A DNA stretch of 64,000 nucleotides from Amniculibacterium aquaticum. Lineage in GTDB: Bacteria > Bacteroidota > Bacteroidia > Flavobacteriales > Weeksellaceae. The translations under genes and the position numbers were made by a program. Where the stretch lies: assembly GCF_003852705.1 (NCBI RefSeq), contig NZ_REFA01000001.1, positions 1-64,000 of the forward strand, written 5' to 3'. Shown here piece after piece: positions 44,845-52,613 of the stretch. Each line of letters opens with the position of its first letter. The first letter of the stretch is position 1. The notes beneath the pieces are model-generated. The model was given only the letters and a program-made list of their open reading frames with translations, did no database searches and was not told where the DNA came from.

Positions 44845-46148
44845 CAAGCTTGGTATCCTAATAATTTTCTGAATTGATAAAAAAGTCTTTGTAATAATCG
44901 CAAATCTTGGGTTACAATTTCGGCATTTCCACTTAGTTCTTTGTCGAAAGTAAGCGTTTTATTATAAGAAGTATGCAAACCTTTGGGCAGGATAACCTCC
45001 ACAAAATAATTTCCTTTTTCGTCCGGAGACAATGCCATATTTTGTACCGTGCCTTGGACAATACCGTATTCTTGGTATCGGAAATTATTTAGTTTTATCA
45101 GTACCTTTTCTCCGTTTACAATTTTTCCGGCATTGGTTGCCGGGACAAACATTCTGCCTACCAATCTTTGGTTTTCACTAGGCAAAATGGTAAATATAGC
45201 ATCTCCGGATTTTACCATTTGGTTTTCGCCCCACATTTGTTGGTAACTAACCTTACCTTTGGTAGATGAGGTGATGAGATAGTTGAGTTCCCATTGTTTC
45301 AAAGATTTCCTAAGTTGCTCCAACGATTGTGTACTTTGTAATTGGTAGTTCAGTACATCTTTTTGTAAAGTATTATGGGTATTGCTTTTGTTTTTATACA
45401 GATTGCTAATGGTTTCCTGTGTTTGTGATACCGACAGTTGTAGGTTTCTAACATTTTGTTCTTCTTGTAGAATTTTTATTTTTTCGTTTTCCATTTCTAG
45501 TGCAGATAGTACACCTTGCTCGAAAAGATGTTGGCTACGGTCATAATTTTTTTTGGACAATTGAAATTTTGTTTGTTCCAACCCCAATTGTTGTTGTAGT
45601 GTTGCCATCCTAGTTTTGGTTTCCGCTTCGTTTTGGGAAATTGCAAGTTGTTCGGGAGAGTAGGGTTGTAGTTTTTGAAAAGATTTTTCTTCTTGCAAGG
45701 CTTTAGCAAAAACATTGTAGTCCATTTGCAATTCTCCTAGTTTTAGGTGCGAGGTTTTGTTCAGAGGAAAATTGGCTACATTGCCAGTTTGCATATCGTC
45801 TAAAATATTTTTCAGCAGGAGTACATCTTGGTAATTAGCCGAAGATTGCAGCACCATCATTATTTGGTTTTTGTCCACCATTTGTTGGTTAGCAATGTAT
45901 ATTTTTTCTATTTTGGCTGTGGTTTTGGCAAGTAGTTTTTCCGGTGCATTTTCGGTGGTGATGATGATGGGTGCAGGTACAAATTCCGGATATTTTATGA
46001 ACCAACTCATCATGATAACCATAACAAGTATTGCTAGAAGTATGGTGTTTCCCCAACGGATAAGCCAATGAGGTGGTTGCGAAAGAATGTCTTGTACTTC
46101 TTCCGAACGAAGTTGGATATTGTCTAGTATATCTCGGTTAGTTTCCAA
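44844..46148 (-). CDS. HlyD-family membrane-fusion (adaptor) protein
   Basis: A 434-residue protein with one membrane helix at about residues 33-50 (ILLAILVMVIMMSWF), a biotinyl-lipoyl-like part (EKLLAKTTAKIEKIYIANQQMVDKNQ) and a long coiled-coil hairpin (about 150-285, Gln/Glu/Lys-rich), then a beta-barrel region with GRMFVPATNAGKIVNGEKVLIKLNNF. It bridges the C39 ABC exporter and the TolC channel. It overlaps the ABC gene by 11 bases and the tolC-like gene by 1 base. Confidence 0.9.
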   Translation of the reverse strand: METNRDILDNIQLRSEEVQDILSQPPHWLIRWGNTILLAILVMVIMMSWFIKYPEFVPAPIIITTENAPEKLLAKTTAKIEKIYIANQQMVDKNQIMMVLQSSANYQDVLLLKNILDDMQTGNVANFPLNKTSHLKLGELQMDYNVFAKALQEEKSFQKLQPYSPEQLAISQNEAETKTRMATLQQQLGLEQTKFQLSKKNYDRSQHLFEQGVLSALEMENEKIKILQEEQNVRNLQLSVSQTQETISNLYKNKSNTHNTLQKDVLNYQLQSTQSLEQLRKSLKQWELNYLITSSTKGKVSYQQMWGENQMVKSGDAIFTILPSENQRLVGRMFVPATNAGKIVNGEKVLIKLNNFRYQEYGIVQGTVQNMALSPDEKGNYFVEVILPKGLHTSYNKTLTFDKELSGNAEIVTQDLRLLQRLFYQFRKLLGYQA

Positions 46149-48408
46149 GTTCTAATTGGTTTTTTATTAATCTATAATATTCGCCTTTTTGTGCGACAAG
46201 TTCTCTGTGGTTACCTTGTTCTACCACTTTTCCTTTGTCCAGCACAATTATATTGTCGGCATTTTTCACGGTTGAAAGTCTATGGGCGATAACAACAGCA
46301 GTTTTGCCAAGAAAAAATTGTTCTAGATTTTGCATAATTACTTTTTCGTTATTGGCATCGAGAGAACTGGTTGCTTCATCAAAGAAAATATTTTCCGGTG
46401 ATTTGTACACTGCTCTTGCAATAAAAAGTCGTTGTTTTTGTCCACCACTTATCCCAATCCCTTCATTTCCAATTTTGGTATTGTAACTTAGCGGGAGTTC
46501 TTCTATAAAATCTTTTATGTTGGCAATTTCTACGGCTTTTTTCAGTTTGTTTTTATCGATATTATCTTCGCCAATGGCTATGTTTTGGGCAATGGTATCA
46601 TTAAAAACATATCCCTCTTGCATTACCACACCACAATGATCTCGCCAAGCTCTGGGAGAAATGTTTTTCAGTTGGGTATTACCTAATTTTATTTCGCCTT
46701 GGTTGGGTTGGTAAAATTTCATTAGAAGTTTTAGCAAGGTAGTTTTTCCGCTACCACTAGCACCAACTATGGCGGTGGTTTTTTGGTAAGGTATAACAAG
46801 GTTTAGGTTTTCGAAAACAAATTGGTCGGCTCCTGTGTATCGAAAAGCGAGATTGGAGATTACAATATCTTTTTTCGGTATTTCGGATAGGTATTGTTCT
46901 TCTGCATTTTCTTCATCGGTTTTATCGTGTATTTCTTTTAGCCTTTCTAGGGATATTTTGGCATCTTGAGTTTGGCGTACAAAATCCACCAATTGCAATA
47001 GAGGACTGTTGAGTTGCCCGATAATGTACTGTACCGAGAGCATCATACCTAGGGTAAGATTACCACTGAGCACCAATTTTGCCGAGAGAAAACTTACCAA
47101 AATATCTTTTATTTGGTTAATAAAATTACCTCCCACCGATTGCCATTGCTCCAAAGAAAGGGATTTTATCCTTAATTTGAAAAGTCGTATTTGCAGAAAC
47201 TCCCAACTCCATCTTTTTTGTTTTTCGGCGTTGTGCATTTTTATTTCCTGCATTCCGTTTATCAGTTCTATTACCTTGCTTTGTTCTTGCGAAACCTGCG
47301 AAAACCGCTTGTAGTCCAACTCTTTTCTTTTACCTAGGAAAAACAAAATCCAAATGGTATAAAGTGTAGCACCTGCAATATAGACCAAAAACAACAAGTA
47401 ATTGTAAAACAACAATATAACGGAATAAATTAACAAATTAACCAAAGAAAACAAAGTATTGAGGGAAGAGCTGGTTAGCAATTGCTCTATCCTGTGGTGG
47501 TCGTTAATCCTTTGCATAATATCGCCAGTCATACGAGTATCGAAAAAGCTGATAGGCAGACGCATGAGTTTGATAAAAAAATCCGAGAGTATGGAAATAT
47601 TAATACGGGTAGATAGATGCAGGAAAATCCAACCACGGATAACTTCCAGACCTGTCCTACCTACAAAAAGCATGAGCTGTGCCAACAATACCAGGTAGAT
47701 AAAATTGAGGTCTTGGTTTTGTATGCCCACATCTACAATACTCTGGGTAAGAAATGGTACGATGAGCGATAGCAAACTCCCTGCCAATAAGCCAATTGCC
47801 AATTGCGACAACAACGATTTGTAACGAAACAAATACCGAAACAGGAAAGAAAAACTAGCTTTGTCCTCAGTATTGTCCAACTCGTTTTTGGAGAAAGCAG
47901 GGGTGGTTTCTAGTAGCAAGGCGATACCTTCTTCGGTATTTTCGTTGGCGTTTTCGCCTATCCATCGTTTCAGAAATTCTTGTTGGGTGTAGGTAATAAG
48001 ACCGTAACTGGGATCGGAAATTTTTATTGTACAATCGGTCGTGTCATATAAATTACCACGCTGTTGTTCTCTTTTTACCTTGTCTTTTTTACTTTTTACT
48101 TTATACTTTTTACTTTGTACAACATCATACACCACTACAAAATGTTGCTTGTCCCAATGTACAATACAAGGCAGGGGTACTTCTTCTACCAAAGTTTTGA
48201 AATCTATCTGCACTCCCAAACTCCTGAAACCCATTTTCTCGGCAGCTTCGCTTAGCCCTAACAAAGAGCTTCCCTCACGAGTAGTTTCTGAAAGATTACG
48301 AATTTCTTGTAAAGGCATGGTTTTGCCGTAATACTTGGCAATAATCCGTAAACAAGTAGGTCCGCAGTCTTTGGTGTCGGGTTGAAGGTAGTTGGGAAAG
48401 GGTTTCAT
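46138..48408 (-). CDS. C39-peptidase-containing ABC exporter
   Basis: A 756-residue exporter. The N-terminal C39 peptidase (1-150) has catalytic Cys15 in DTKDCGPTC, His89 in KQHFVVVYD and Asp132 in IKISDPSYG; it cuts leader peptides after a double Gly. Six membrane helices follow (about 200-480), then the ABC domain with Walker A GASGSGKTT, signature ISGGQKQR, Walker B NIFFDEATSSLD and the His switch IAHRLST. Residues about 98-127 are a Lys-rich insert not expected in the domain (see findings). It overlaps the GwsS stop as TAATG. The start at MKPFPNYLQ is chosen because upstream codons are inside the preceding gene. Confidence 0.93.
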   Translation of the reverse strand: MKPFPNYLQPDTKDCGPTCLRIIAKYYGKTMPLQEIRNLSETTREGSSLLGLSEAAEKMGFRSLGVQIDFKTLVEEVPLPCIVHWDKQHFVVVYDVVQSKKYKVKSKKDKVKREQQRGNLYDTTDCTIKISDPSYGLITYTQQEFLKRWIGENANENTEEGIALLLETTPAFSKNELDNTEDKASFSFLFRYLFRYKSLLSQLAIGLLAGSLLSLIVPFLTQSIVDVGIQNQDLNFIYLVLLAQLMLFVGRTGLEVIRGWIFLHLSTRINISILSDFFIKLMRLPISFFDTRMTGDIMQRINDHHRIEQLLTSSSLNTLFSLVNLLIYSVILLFYNYLLFLVYIAGATLYTIWILFFLGKRKELDYKRFSQVSQEQSKVIELINGMQEIKMHNAEKQKRWSWEFLQIRLFKLRIKSLSLEQWQSVGGNFINQIKDILVSFLSAKLVLSGNLTLGMMLSVQYIIGQLNSPLLQLVDFVRQTQDAKISLERLKEIHDKTDEENAEEQYLSEIPKKDIVISNLAFRYTGADQFVFENLNLVIPYQKTTAIVGASGSGKTTLLKLLMKFYQPNQGEIKLGNTQLKNISPRAWRDHCGVVMQEGYVFNDTIAQNIAIGEDNIDKNKLKKAVEIANIKDFIEELPLSYNTKIGNEGIGISGGQKQRLFIARAVYKSPENIFFDEATSSLDANNEKVIMQNLEQFFLGKTAVVIAHRLSTVKNADNIIVLDKGKVVEQGNHRELVAQKGEYYRLIKNQLELGN

Positions 48409-49499
48409 TATTTTTTTACCAAATCTTGCATACCGTAATATTGTATGGCTTTTTGTTTTAGAGGATTTGTACTCCATTCTTCCCATTCTCCTGTATATGG
48501 ATTGTAACCGCATTTCAATGGTTTAGATGTATCCAAACCATCTTTGTCTGTATGGGTTCTTTCTGTGTAAGCTCTGCAATCTGTACAGATGTAGCGAAAC
48601 TCACAATCTTTACAGACTTCTATTCTATCTTTGGTAAGGTTCCAATATTTTTTGAAATCTTTATGATTAAGTGCTTCTTCTAGTGTAGTATCTTTTATAT
48701 TGCCAAAGCTTTGTGGCATACTTGGACAATTGCGAATATTACCCTCTGCATCTATAGAAATTTTTTTGTGAAGGCAGGAGTTTTTACACATTGATTCAAG
48801 TGAGAATGTACGGTTTAAATTAAAATTTTTGGGTAAGACACTTCCGCAACTTTCTGGAATAAAAATAATATTTTCAATAATATTTATTCTTATACTTGAA
48901 AACTCCTTATGATATTTTTCACTTCCTGAATGAAAGACAATATCCAATAATTTACTTGTGATAATTCCTTTATTTTCTGTGAAGTATCGAAATAATTCGT
49001 CACTATATTTCAAAATGATTGAAATTTCATTAACACAAGAATCGTTCAGAAGTTTTAAATTTTCTAATATTTCACTAATTTCAGTATAGTTTAATTGATT
49101 TGAAAATCTTAGTTGTATATATTTTATTTTCGAAAATATTATTTCGTTTATAAGACTTTTGTTGAAAAAATCACTATTTTTAAAATCAATAATAAAATAT
49201 TCAATATTACTAGGACTCTCAACAAAATACGGCTTGTATACAAATTTATTAAGTTCTTCTTCTGATTCAACAAAAAATCCCAAATTGTTATCGGTTATGA
49301 AATTAATGTATTCTTCAATTATAATGTAATCTTCATCATTTATTTTTTCTTTAAGAACAGAATAATTAGTTTTTTGATTTAATATGATATTTAACATAGT
49401 ATTTGGTATAAATTGCAAAAAACCATTATCAGTATCATATATAAGCGATTTTTTAACGCCTTTTGTAATGTTTACAGAGTCGTGTATTTTCAAAAACAT
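48408..49499 (-). CDS. gwsS: GwsS: SPASM-domain peptide maturase of a grasp-with-spasm system
   Basis: A 363-residue protein. The C-terminal SPASM domain is clear: Cys238/Cys242, Cys258, then C296-x2-C299-x5-C305-x2-C308 and Cys330 with GYNP, residues that bind auxiliary Fe-S clusters in radical SAM maturases. The N-terminal 230 residues have a TIM-barrel-like alternation, but the first Cys is at 155 and no CxxxCxxC motif exists, so no canonical radical SAM cluster. This matches the family called grasp-with-spasm SPASM protein, recognised from memory. It lies next to the ATP-grasp gene and the exporter. Its codon composition is distinctly AT-rich. Confidence 0.88.
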   Translation of the reverse strand: MFLKIHDSVNITKGVKKSLIYDTDNGFLQFIPNTMLNIILNQKTNYSVLKEKINDEDYIIIEEYINFITDNNLGFFVESEEELNKFVYKPYFVESPSNIEYFIIDFKNSDFFNKSLINEIIFSKIKYIQLRFSNQLNYTEISEILENLKLLNDSCVNEISIILKYSDELFRYFTENKGIITSKLLDIVFHSGSEKYHKEFSSIRINIIENIIFIPESCGSVLPKNFNLNRTFSLESMCKNSCLHKKISIDAEGNIRNCPSMPQSFGNIKDTTLEEALNHKDFKKYWNLTKDRIEVCKDCEFRYICTDCRAYTERTHTDKDGLDTSKPLKCGYNPYTGEWEEWSTNPLKQKAIQYYGMQDLVKK

Positions 49500-49502
49500 A
49501 GA

Positions 49503-49664
49503 TTAATATATTAGAGAGTAATATTTGTTTGAACGGAATATTTTAGTATTATTACTCTTAATTACCGTATTTTTAGTATATTTAACTGTGTTAATATTAC
49601 CACAAAGCTTCCATTCTTGTAATGTAAATGAAATTCCTTTAATATCAATATTGTTTTTTTTCAT
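49503..49664 (-). CDS. Possible 53-aa basic small protein between gwsG and gwsS
   Basis: An ATG frame of 53 residues starting MKKNNIDIKGISF and ending YYSLIY; the stop is 3 bases from the gwsS ATG. It is very basic with many Asn, Lys and Thr and only one Glu, one Asp and one Cys. It has no double-Gly leader site and no signal peptide. It may be a leader-like or regulatory small protein, a second modified peptide, a decayed precursor, or chance. A TTG start at 49694 would add 10 residues. The gap between gwsG and gwsS (240 bases) is otherwise unexplained. Confidence 0.35.
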   Translation of the reverse strand: MKKNNIDIKGISFTLQEWKLCGNINTVKYTKNTVIKSNNTKIFRSNKYYSLIY

Positions 49665-49739
49665 AGAAGATACTTTTTTTAAATCTTTGAACAAATCAAA
49701 AATAAATACAAATTTTAGTGTTGCTGTATCGTTTAAGAC

Positions 49740-50702
49740 TTATAACAAATCAGCAATATATTTTTCAATTTGGAAATTTCCAAGAATACTAATGTTGTGA
49801 AATTGACCTAATGGGTTTATTTCTAAAAAATAATATTTATCTTTTGATTTTATAAAGTCCAAAGTACCACACATCAAACCTAATGAATTAGAAAGTTTAT
49901 AAATGTTGTTTTTTATACTTTGAGGTAATTCATAGATAGAATATTTTTTTGTGATTTCTTTCCCTTTTCTATTATCAATTTCTTCGGTAGAATCAAAACA
50001 AGCAACAGACCATATTTTTTTTTGAAAAAAGAAAACTCTAATCTCATATTCTCTATTTATTTTCTCTTGTAAAAGTGTAGGAATTAAGTTTTGATTTTTC
50101 CCTTCTAAATCGCTTAAATACACTTCTTTAGTATAATTAAGATACATGCCAGTTTCGACAAACACTGGTTGTACTTCAGAAATCGATTTAGTTATAATTG
50201 ATTTTTTAGAATTTACGATATTTTCAACTATTGTTAACTCGGTTGTAATAATACTTTCTGGTGTAATAAAGCCTAATTGTTTTGCTTTGTGAAGCACTTC
50301 AAGTTTATTAACTTTTTTTTGGGATAAATTTCCATAAATTTTTACACCTAATTGGGATAAATAATAAAAAATAAAATGTATCGTTTCCTTAATTTCAGAA
50401 TTATAAAACTTTGCTAAATTCAAATCTATGTCTTGATCTATTTTTTTATATGATACCACGCCATTCCTATAATAGACAGATGTTACTTCATTCAGATTTA
50501 GTATTTCATCATCAATTGAAACTAGATAATTATCTTTTTGAAAATCAAAATATAAAGAGTTGATAAGCATGTTTTCACTAAACCTTAAAAACTGCTTATT
50601 TTGATACGATAACCATCTACATATCTCATCTGTAATAGTATCGTTATCTACTGAAATTACTAGTATTATTCTATTTTTATCAGGTATAGTCTTTTCTTCC
50701 AT
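49740..50702 (-). CDS. gwsG: GwsG: ATP-grasp peptide maturase
   Basis: A 320-residue ATP-grasp ligase of the MvdD/MicB-like class. The N-terminal pre-grasp domain has VISVDNDTITDEI, the central part EKINREYEIRVFFF and KSIITKSI (ATP-site Lys), and the C-terminus GTLDFIKSKDKYYFLEINPLGQ with metal-binding Glu294 and Asn296. Relatives make ester or amide crosslinks between Asp/Glu and Ser/Thr/Lys in graspetides (microviridin family). Its coupling here with a SPASM protein is the hallmark of grasp-with-spasm systems. The ATG overlaps the end of the preceding gene by 37 bases. It is AT-rich. Confidence 0.88.
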   Translation of the reverse strand: MEEKTIPDKNRIILVISVDNDTITDEICRWLSYQNKQFLRFSENMLINSLYFDFQKDNYLVSIDDEILNLNEVTSVYYRNGVVSYKKIDQDIDLNLAKFYNSEIKETIHFIFYYLSQLGVKIYGNLSQKKVNKLEVLHKAKQLGFITPESIITTELTIVENIVNSKKSIITKSISEVQPVFVETGMYLNYTKEVYLSDLEGKNQNLIPTLLQEKINREYEIRVFFFQKKIWSVACFDSTEEIDNRKGKEITKKYSIYELPQSIKNNIYKLSNSLGLMCGTLDFIKSKDKYYFLEINPLGQFHNISILGNFQIEKYIADLL

Positions 50703-51742
50703 TCATCTACATCTTCATTTGTTGAAACTGCATGTATTATTGTTTTTTGTGTTGGAAAAATAAAATCATTATTTTTTAATAAAAAAAGGCTTTTTTTACT
50801 TTCAGACATTATATTATTTAGACCAATTTTTTTTCTAGATATATTAGTATGTTCAATTTTTTCATCAATACTTTGGTTTCTATTTTCGGGAAAGTAGTAT
50901 TTTGTAATATAGCAACATTCATCGGTATTTCCTGCTTTTATCATTGTGACAGCATGTGTAACATCACCTATAACAAAACCATGAGGAGCAAAAGCTTCAG
51001 TATGAAAATTATTAGTCCCATCGTTTAAATCTATTAAAAAACCTGCAATATATGGTGTTATTTTTCCATTATTAAGAGCCTTTTCTATTTCTTTTGAAAA
51101 ATTGACTTGCTGTGGGCTATATTTATTTTTTTGTGCTTGATGCCAAATAATATAATAAAACTGGTGGATTAATGGATTATTTTTAAAAGAATTTACTCCA
51201 ATATCATATTCATTTGGGAAACCATTTTTTTGTATAAGTTTCAATAATTTTGTAGCAGCAATACTGTCACTAGTCGTTATTTCTTTTTTATATTTTGTGT
51301 AGTCTCCAATGGATAAATTTCTATAATGCTGGTCGATTACAAATAAAGAATCAAATGACTTTTTCAAAGAAAAATTTATTTTGATTTTACAATCATCTTT
51401 TTTTATTTTTTGTAAATCTTCATTTTGTGCTAAAAATTCATCATCAAAACTATACCCCATACATTTTAGTAATTGGTATTTTTCTTCTACCCATTTATTA
51501 TCTTTTGTTTTTATAGCAACTTTCAGACTGTTGTAAATATCCACCGCATGTGGATTTTTGAAAATACTGAAAGCACTTTTGTAATTTACAAGTGCAGAAT
51601 CTAATTTGTTTTCCAATATAAATTCTTCTGCACTATTAATTTTTTCATAATATTGAAGCAAAATCGGATTTTTTAACTCATAATTTTGTGAGTAAAAGCA
51701 GGAAAAAGAAAAAAAAGTAAATAGTAATATTATTTTTCTCAT
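50666..51742 (-). CDS. Exported DUF6624-like protein in the RiPP operon
   Basis: A 358-residue protein starting MRKIILLFTFFSFSCFYSQN, with a signal peptide ending in SQ. Residues about 28-110 look TPR-like (AEEFILENKLDSALVNYKSA). The middle has a pattern I associate with DUF6624: D-Q-x2-R (VIDQHYRNL), DSIAATKLLKLIQKNGFPNEYDIGV and LIHQFYYIIWHQ. The match is tentative. The C-terminal third (HGFVIGDVTHAVTMIKAGNTDECCY) is unplaced. It may act in the periplasm on the exported peptide, in immunity, or in sensing. It lies between the precursor and gwsG, separated from the precursor by a hairpin. Confidence 0.75.
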   Translation of the reverse strand: MRKIILLFTFFSFSCFYSQNYELKNPILLQYYEKINSAEEFILENKLDSALVNYKSAFSIFKNPHAVDIYNSLKVAIKTKDNKWVEEKYQLLKCMGYSFDDEFLAQNEDLQKIKKDDCKIKINFSLKKSFDSLFVIDQHYRNLSIGDYTKYKKEITTSDSIAATKLLKLIQKNGFPNEYDIGVNSFKNNPLIHQFYYIIWHQAQKNKYSPQQVNFSKEIEKALNNGKITPYIAGFLIDLNDGTNNFHTEAFAPHGFVIGDVTHAVTMIKAGNTDECCYITKYYFPENRNQSIDEKIEHTNISRKKIGLNNIMSESKKSLFLLKNNDFIFPTQKTIIHAVSTNEDVDEWKKRLYLIKIE

Positions 51743-51758
51743 TTTTAAATAAATAAAA

Positions 51759-51778
51759 GAGAGGCATTTCTGCCTCTC
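51759..51778 (-). terminator. Intercistronic hairpin after the precursor gene (attenuator)
   Basis: On the minus strand GAGAGGCA-GAAA-TGCCTCTC, an 8-bp perfect stem with a 4-base loop, followed by a T-rich run. It lies between the precursor stop (51783) and the next start (51742). Such partial terminators are commonly seen after RiPP precursors, where they raise the ratio of precursor mRNA over enzyme mRNA. Confidence 0.7.
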
Positions 51779-51782
51779 ATAA

Positions 51783-52025
51783 TTAATTACAAGGGGTATT
51801 CGTGATTTTATCATTGATGTACACTACATGTCCCTCACTTACTACATCTCCGGTGTATGTATATGTATAGCAATTACCAAAAAAATCCGCATCACATCTT
51901 TCACCTCCACTTGTATAGGTCGGAGCAGCAATAAAGGACGGGGCAGGACCTCCCTCACCACCGATTACACCATTTAGCTTTTCGCTTTGTAGTTTATAGT
52001 TCTCCAACTTTTCTAACTTTTTCAT
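51783..52025 (-). CDS. RiPP precursor peptide with a double-glycine leader
   Basis: An 80-residue peptide. The leader (1-23) is MKKLEKLENYKLQSEKLN plus VIGG, with the hydrophobic LN-x2-I-Gly-Gly pattern cut by C39 peptidases. The core (24-80) begins EGGPAPS and contains Cys44, Cys52 and Cys79, a Thr/Tyr cluster (NCYTYTYTGD) and acidic residues (ERCDADFFGN, VVSEGHVVYINDKI) that could be crosslink partners for the ATP-grasp ligase. It is the first gene of an operon with the maturases and exporter. I do not recognise a named subfamily for the core. Confidence 0.85.
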   Translation of the reverse strand: MKKLEKLENYKLQSEKLNGVIGGEGGPAPSFIAAPTYTSGGERCDADFFGNCYTYTYTGDVVSEGHVVYINDKITNTPCN

Positions 52026-52065
52026 AATAAAAATATTTTGTGTTATTTTGTCATTATTGACAAGA

Positions 52066-52099
52066 CAAATATAAATTGTGAAATAAAATAAAACGACAA
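52066..52099 (-). promoter_or_regulatory. Promoter of the RiPP operon
   Basis: On the minus strand TTG (52099-52097), 23 bases, TATATTTG (52073-52066), ending 40 bases before the precursor ATG. Spacing is at the long end of the accepted range. The -33 box touches operator box 1. Confidence 0.45.
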
Positions 52100-52135
52100 C
52101 TAAAGTTTATTTTTGGGACACTAAAGTTTATTTTT
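52099..52135. promoter_or_regulatory. Two identical 16-base operator boxes
   Basis: ACTAAAGTTTATTTTT occurs at 52099-52114 and again at 52120-52135, exactly 21 bases apart (two DNA turns), in the gap between the divergent XRE and precursor genes. The boxes overlap the -33 region of the XRE promoter and adjoin that of the RiPP promoter. A dimer or tetramer of the XRE protein is the likely ligand (inference). Confidence 0.6.
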
Positions 52136-52144
52136 TTACATTTG
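52112..52144 (+). promoter_or_regulatory. Promoter of the XRE regulator
   Basis: TTTG (52112-52115), 21 bases, TACATTTG (52137-52144), with the ATG at 52158: a full Bacteroidota promoter with a very short leader. Both operator boxes overlap it, suggesting autoregulation. Confidence 0.6.
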
Positions 52145-52157
52145 CTAAAAAAATAAG

Positions 52158-52538
52158 ATGGCACTAGGTAAAAAACTTCATAATCTTCGTATTGCAAAAA
52201 ATCTCACCAAAGAAGGCGTTGCATTGGAATTAGGCGTGTCGAAAACTGCGTATGGTAAATGGGAAAACGATATTGCAAAACCCAATTTCCAAAACATTTC
52301 TACCATTTGCAATTTTTACAACATTAGTAAAGATGAACTCATGGAAGAAGAAAAAAATATCAACCAAAACAACAATACCTTTAACAATAGTCCAAATGTA
52401 ATAAATTCACCAAATCCAACTTTCAATTATACCATCTCGGACGAAATTATACAAAAAATTACGGATAACCAAAACAATATATCAGAATTAGTCCAAAATC
52501 AAAATATCTTATTACAAAAAATACTCCAACAGAAGTAA
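52158..52538 (+). CDS. XRE-family helix-turn-helix regulator
   Basis: A 126-residue protein. The N-terminal HTH (about 5-62) reads KLHNLRIAKNLTKEGVALEL then SKTAYGKWENDIAKPN, with YGKWE a typical XRE recognition end. An Asn-rich linker (about 68-92) leads to a C-terminal helix of coiled-coil character (DEIIQKITDNQNNISELVQNQ) suited to dimerisation. It is divergent from the RiPP operon and faces two repeated boxes, so it probably controls both genes. There is no ligand domain, which suggests control by concentration or by another protein. Confidence 0.9.
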   Translation: MALGKKLHNLRIAKNLTKEGVALELGVSKTAYGKWENDIAKPNFQNISTICNFYNISKDELMEEEKNINQNNNTFNNSPNVINSPNPTFNYTISDEIIQKITDNQNNISELVQNQNILLQKILQQK

Positions 52539-52613
52539 AGTAAAATTTAGCACAATATTCTTTCTCAAGCTCATAGGCTTCATTCTTCACATCCATAAAA
52601 TTCAGGGTATCCT

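Noticed and set aside
43510-48408. A stand-alone bacteriocin or drug efflux system
   Set aside because: The exporter genes overlap the maturase genes, which fits one RiPP operon better.
49525-49800. A hydrophobic 91-aa plus-strand frame over the gwsG-gwsS gap
   Set aside because: It runs antisense into gwsG, and A/T-rich reverse strands often yield Leu/Ile/Phe-rich frames; no start context or conservation is visible.
51783-52025. Lanthipeptide or sactipeptide precursor
   Set aside because: No LanM/LanB/LanC-like enzyme and no radical SAM CxxxCxxC motif is in the locus; the enzymes fit the ATP-grasp/SPASM type.
52099-52135. A CRISPR-like repeat pair
   Set aside because: Only two units with a 5-base spacer between divergent promoters; this is an operator arrangement.
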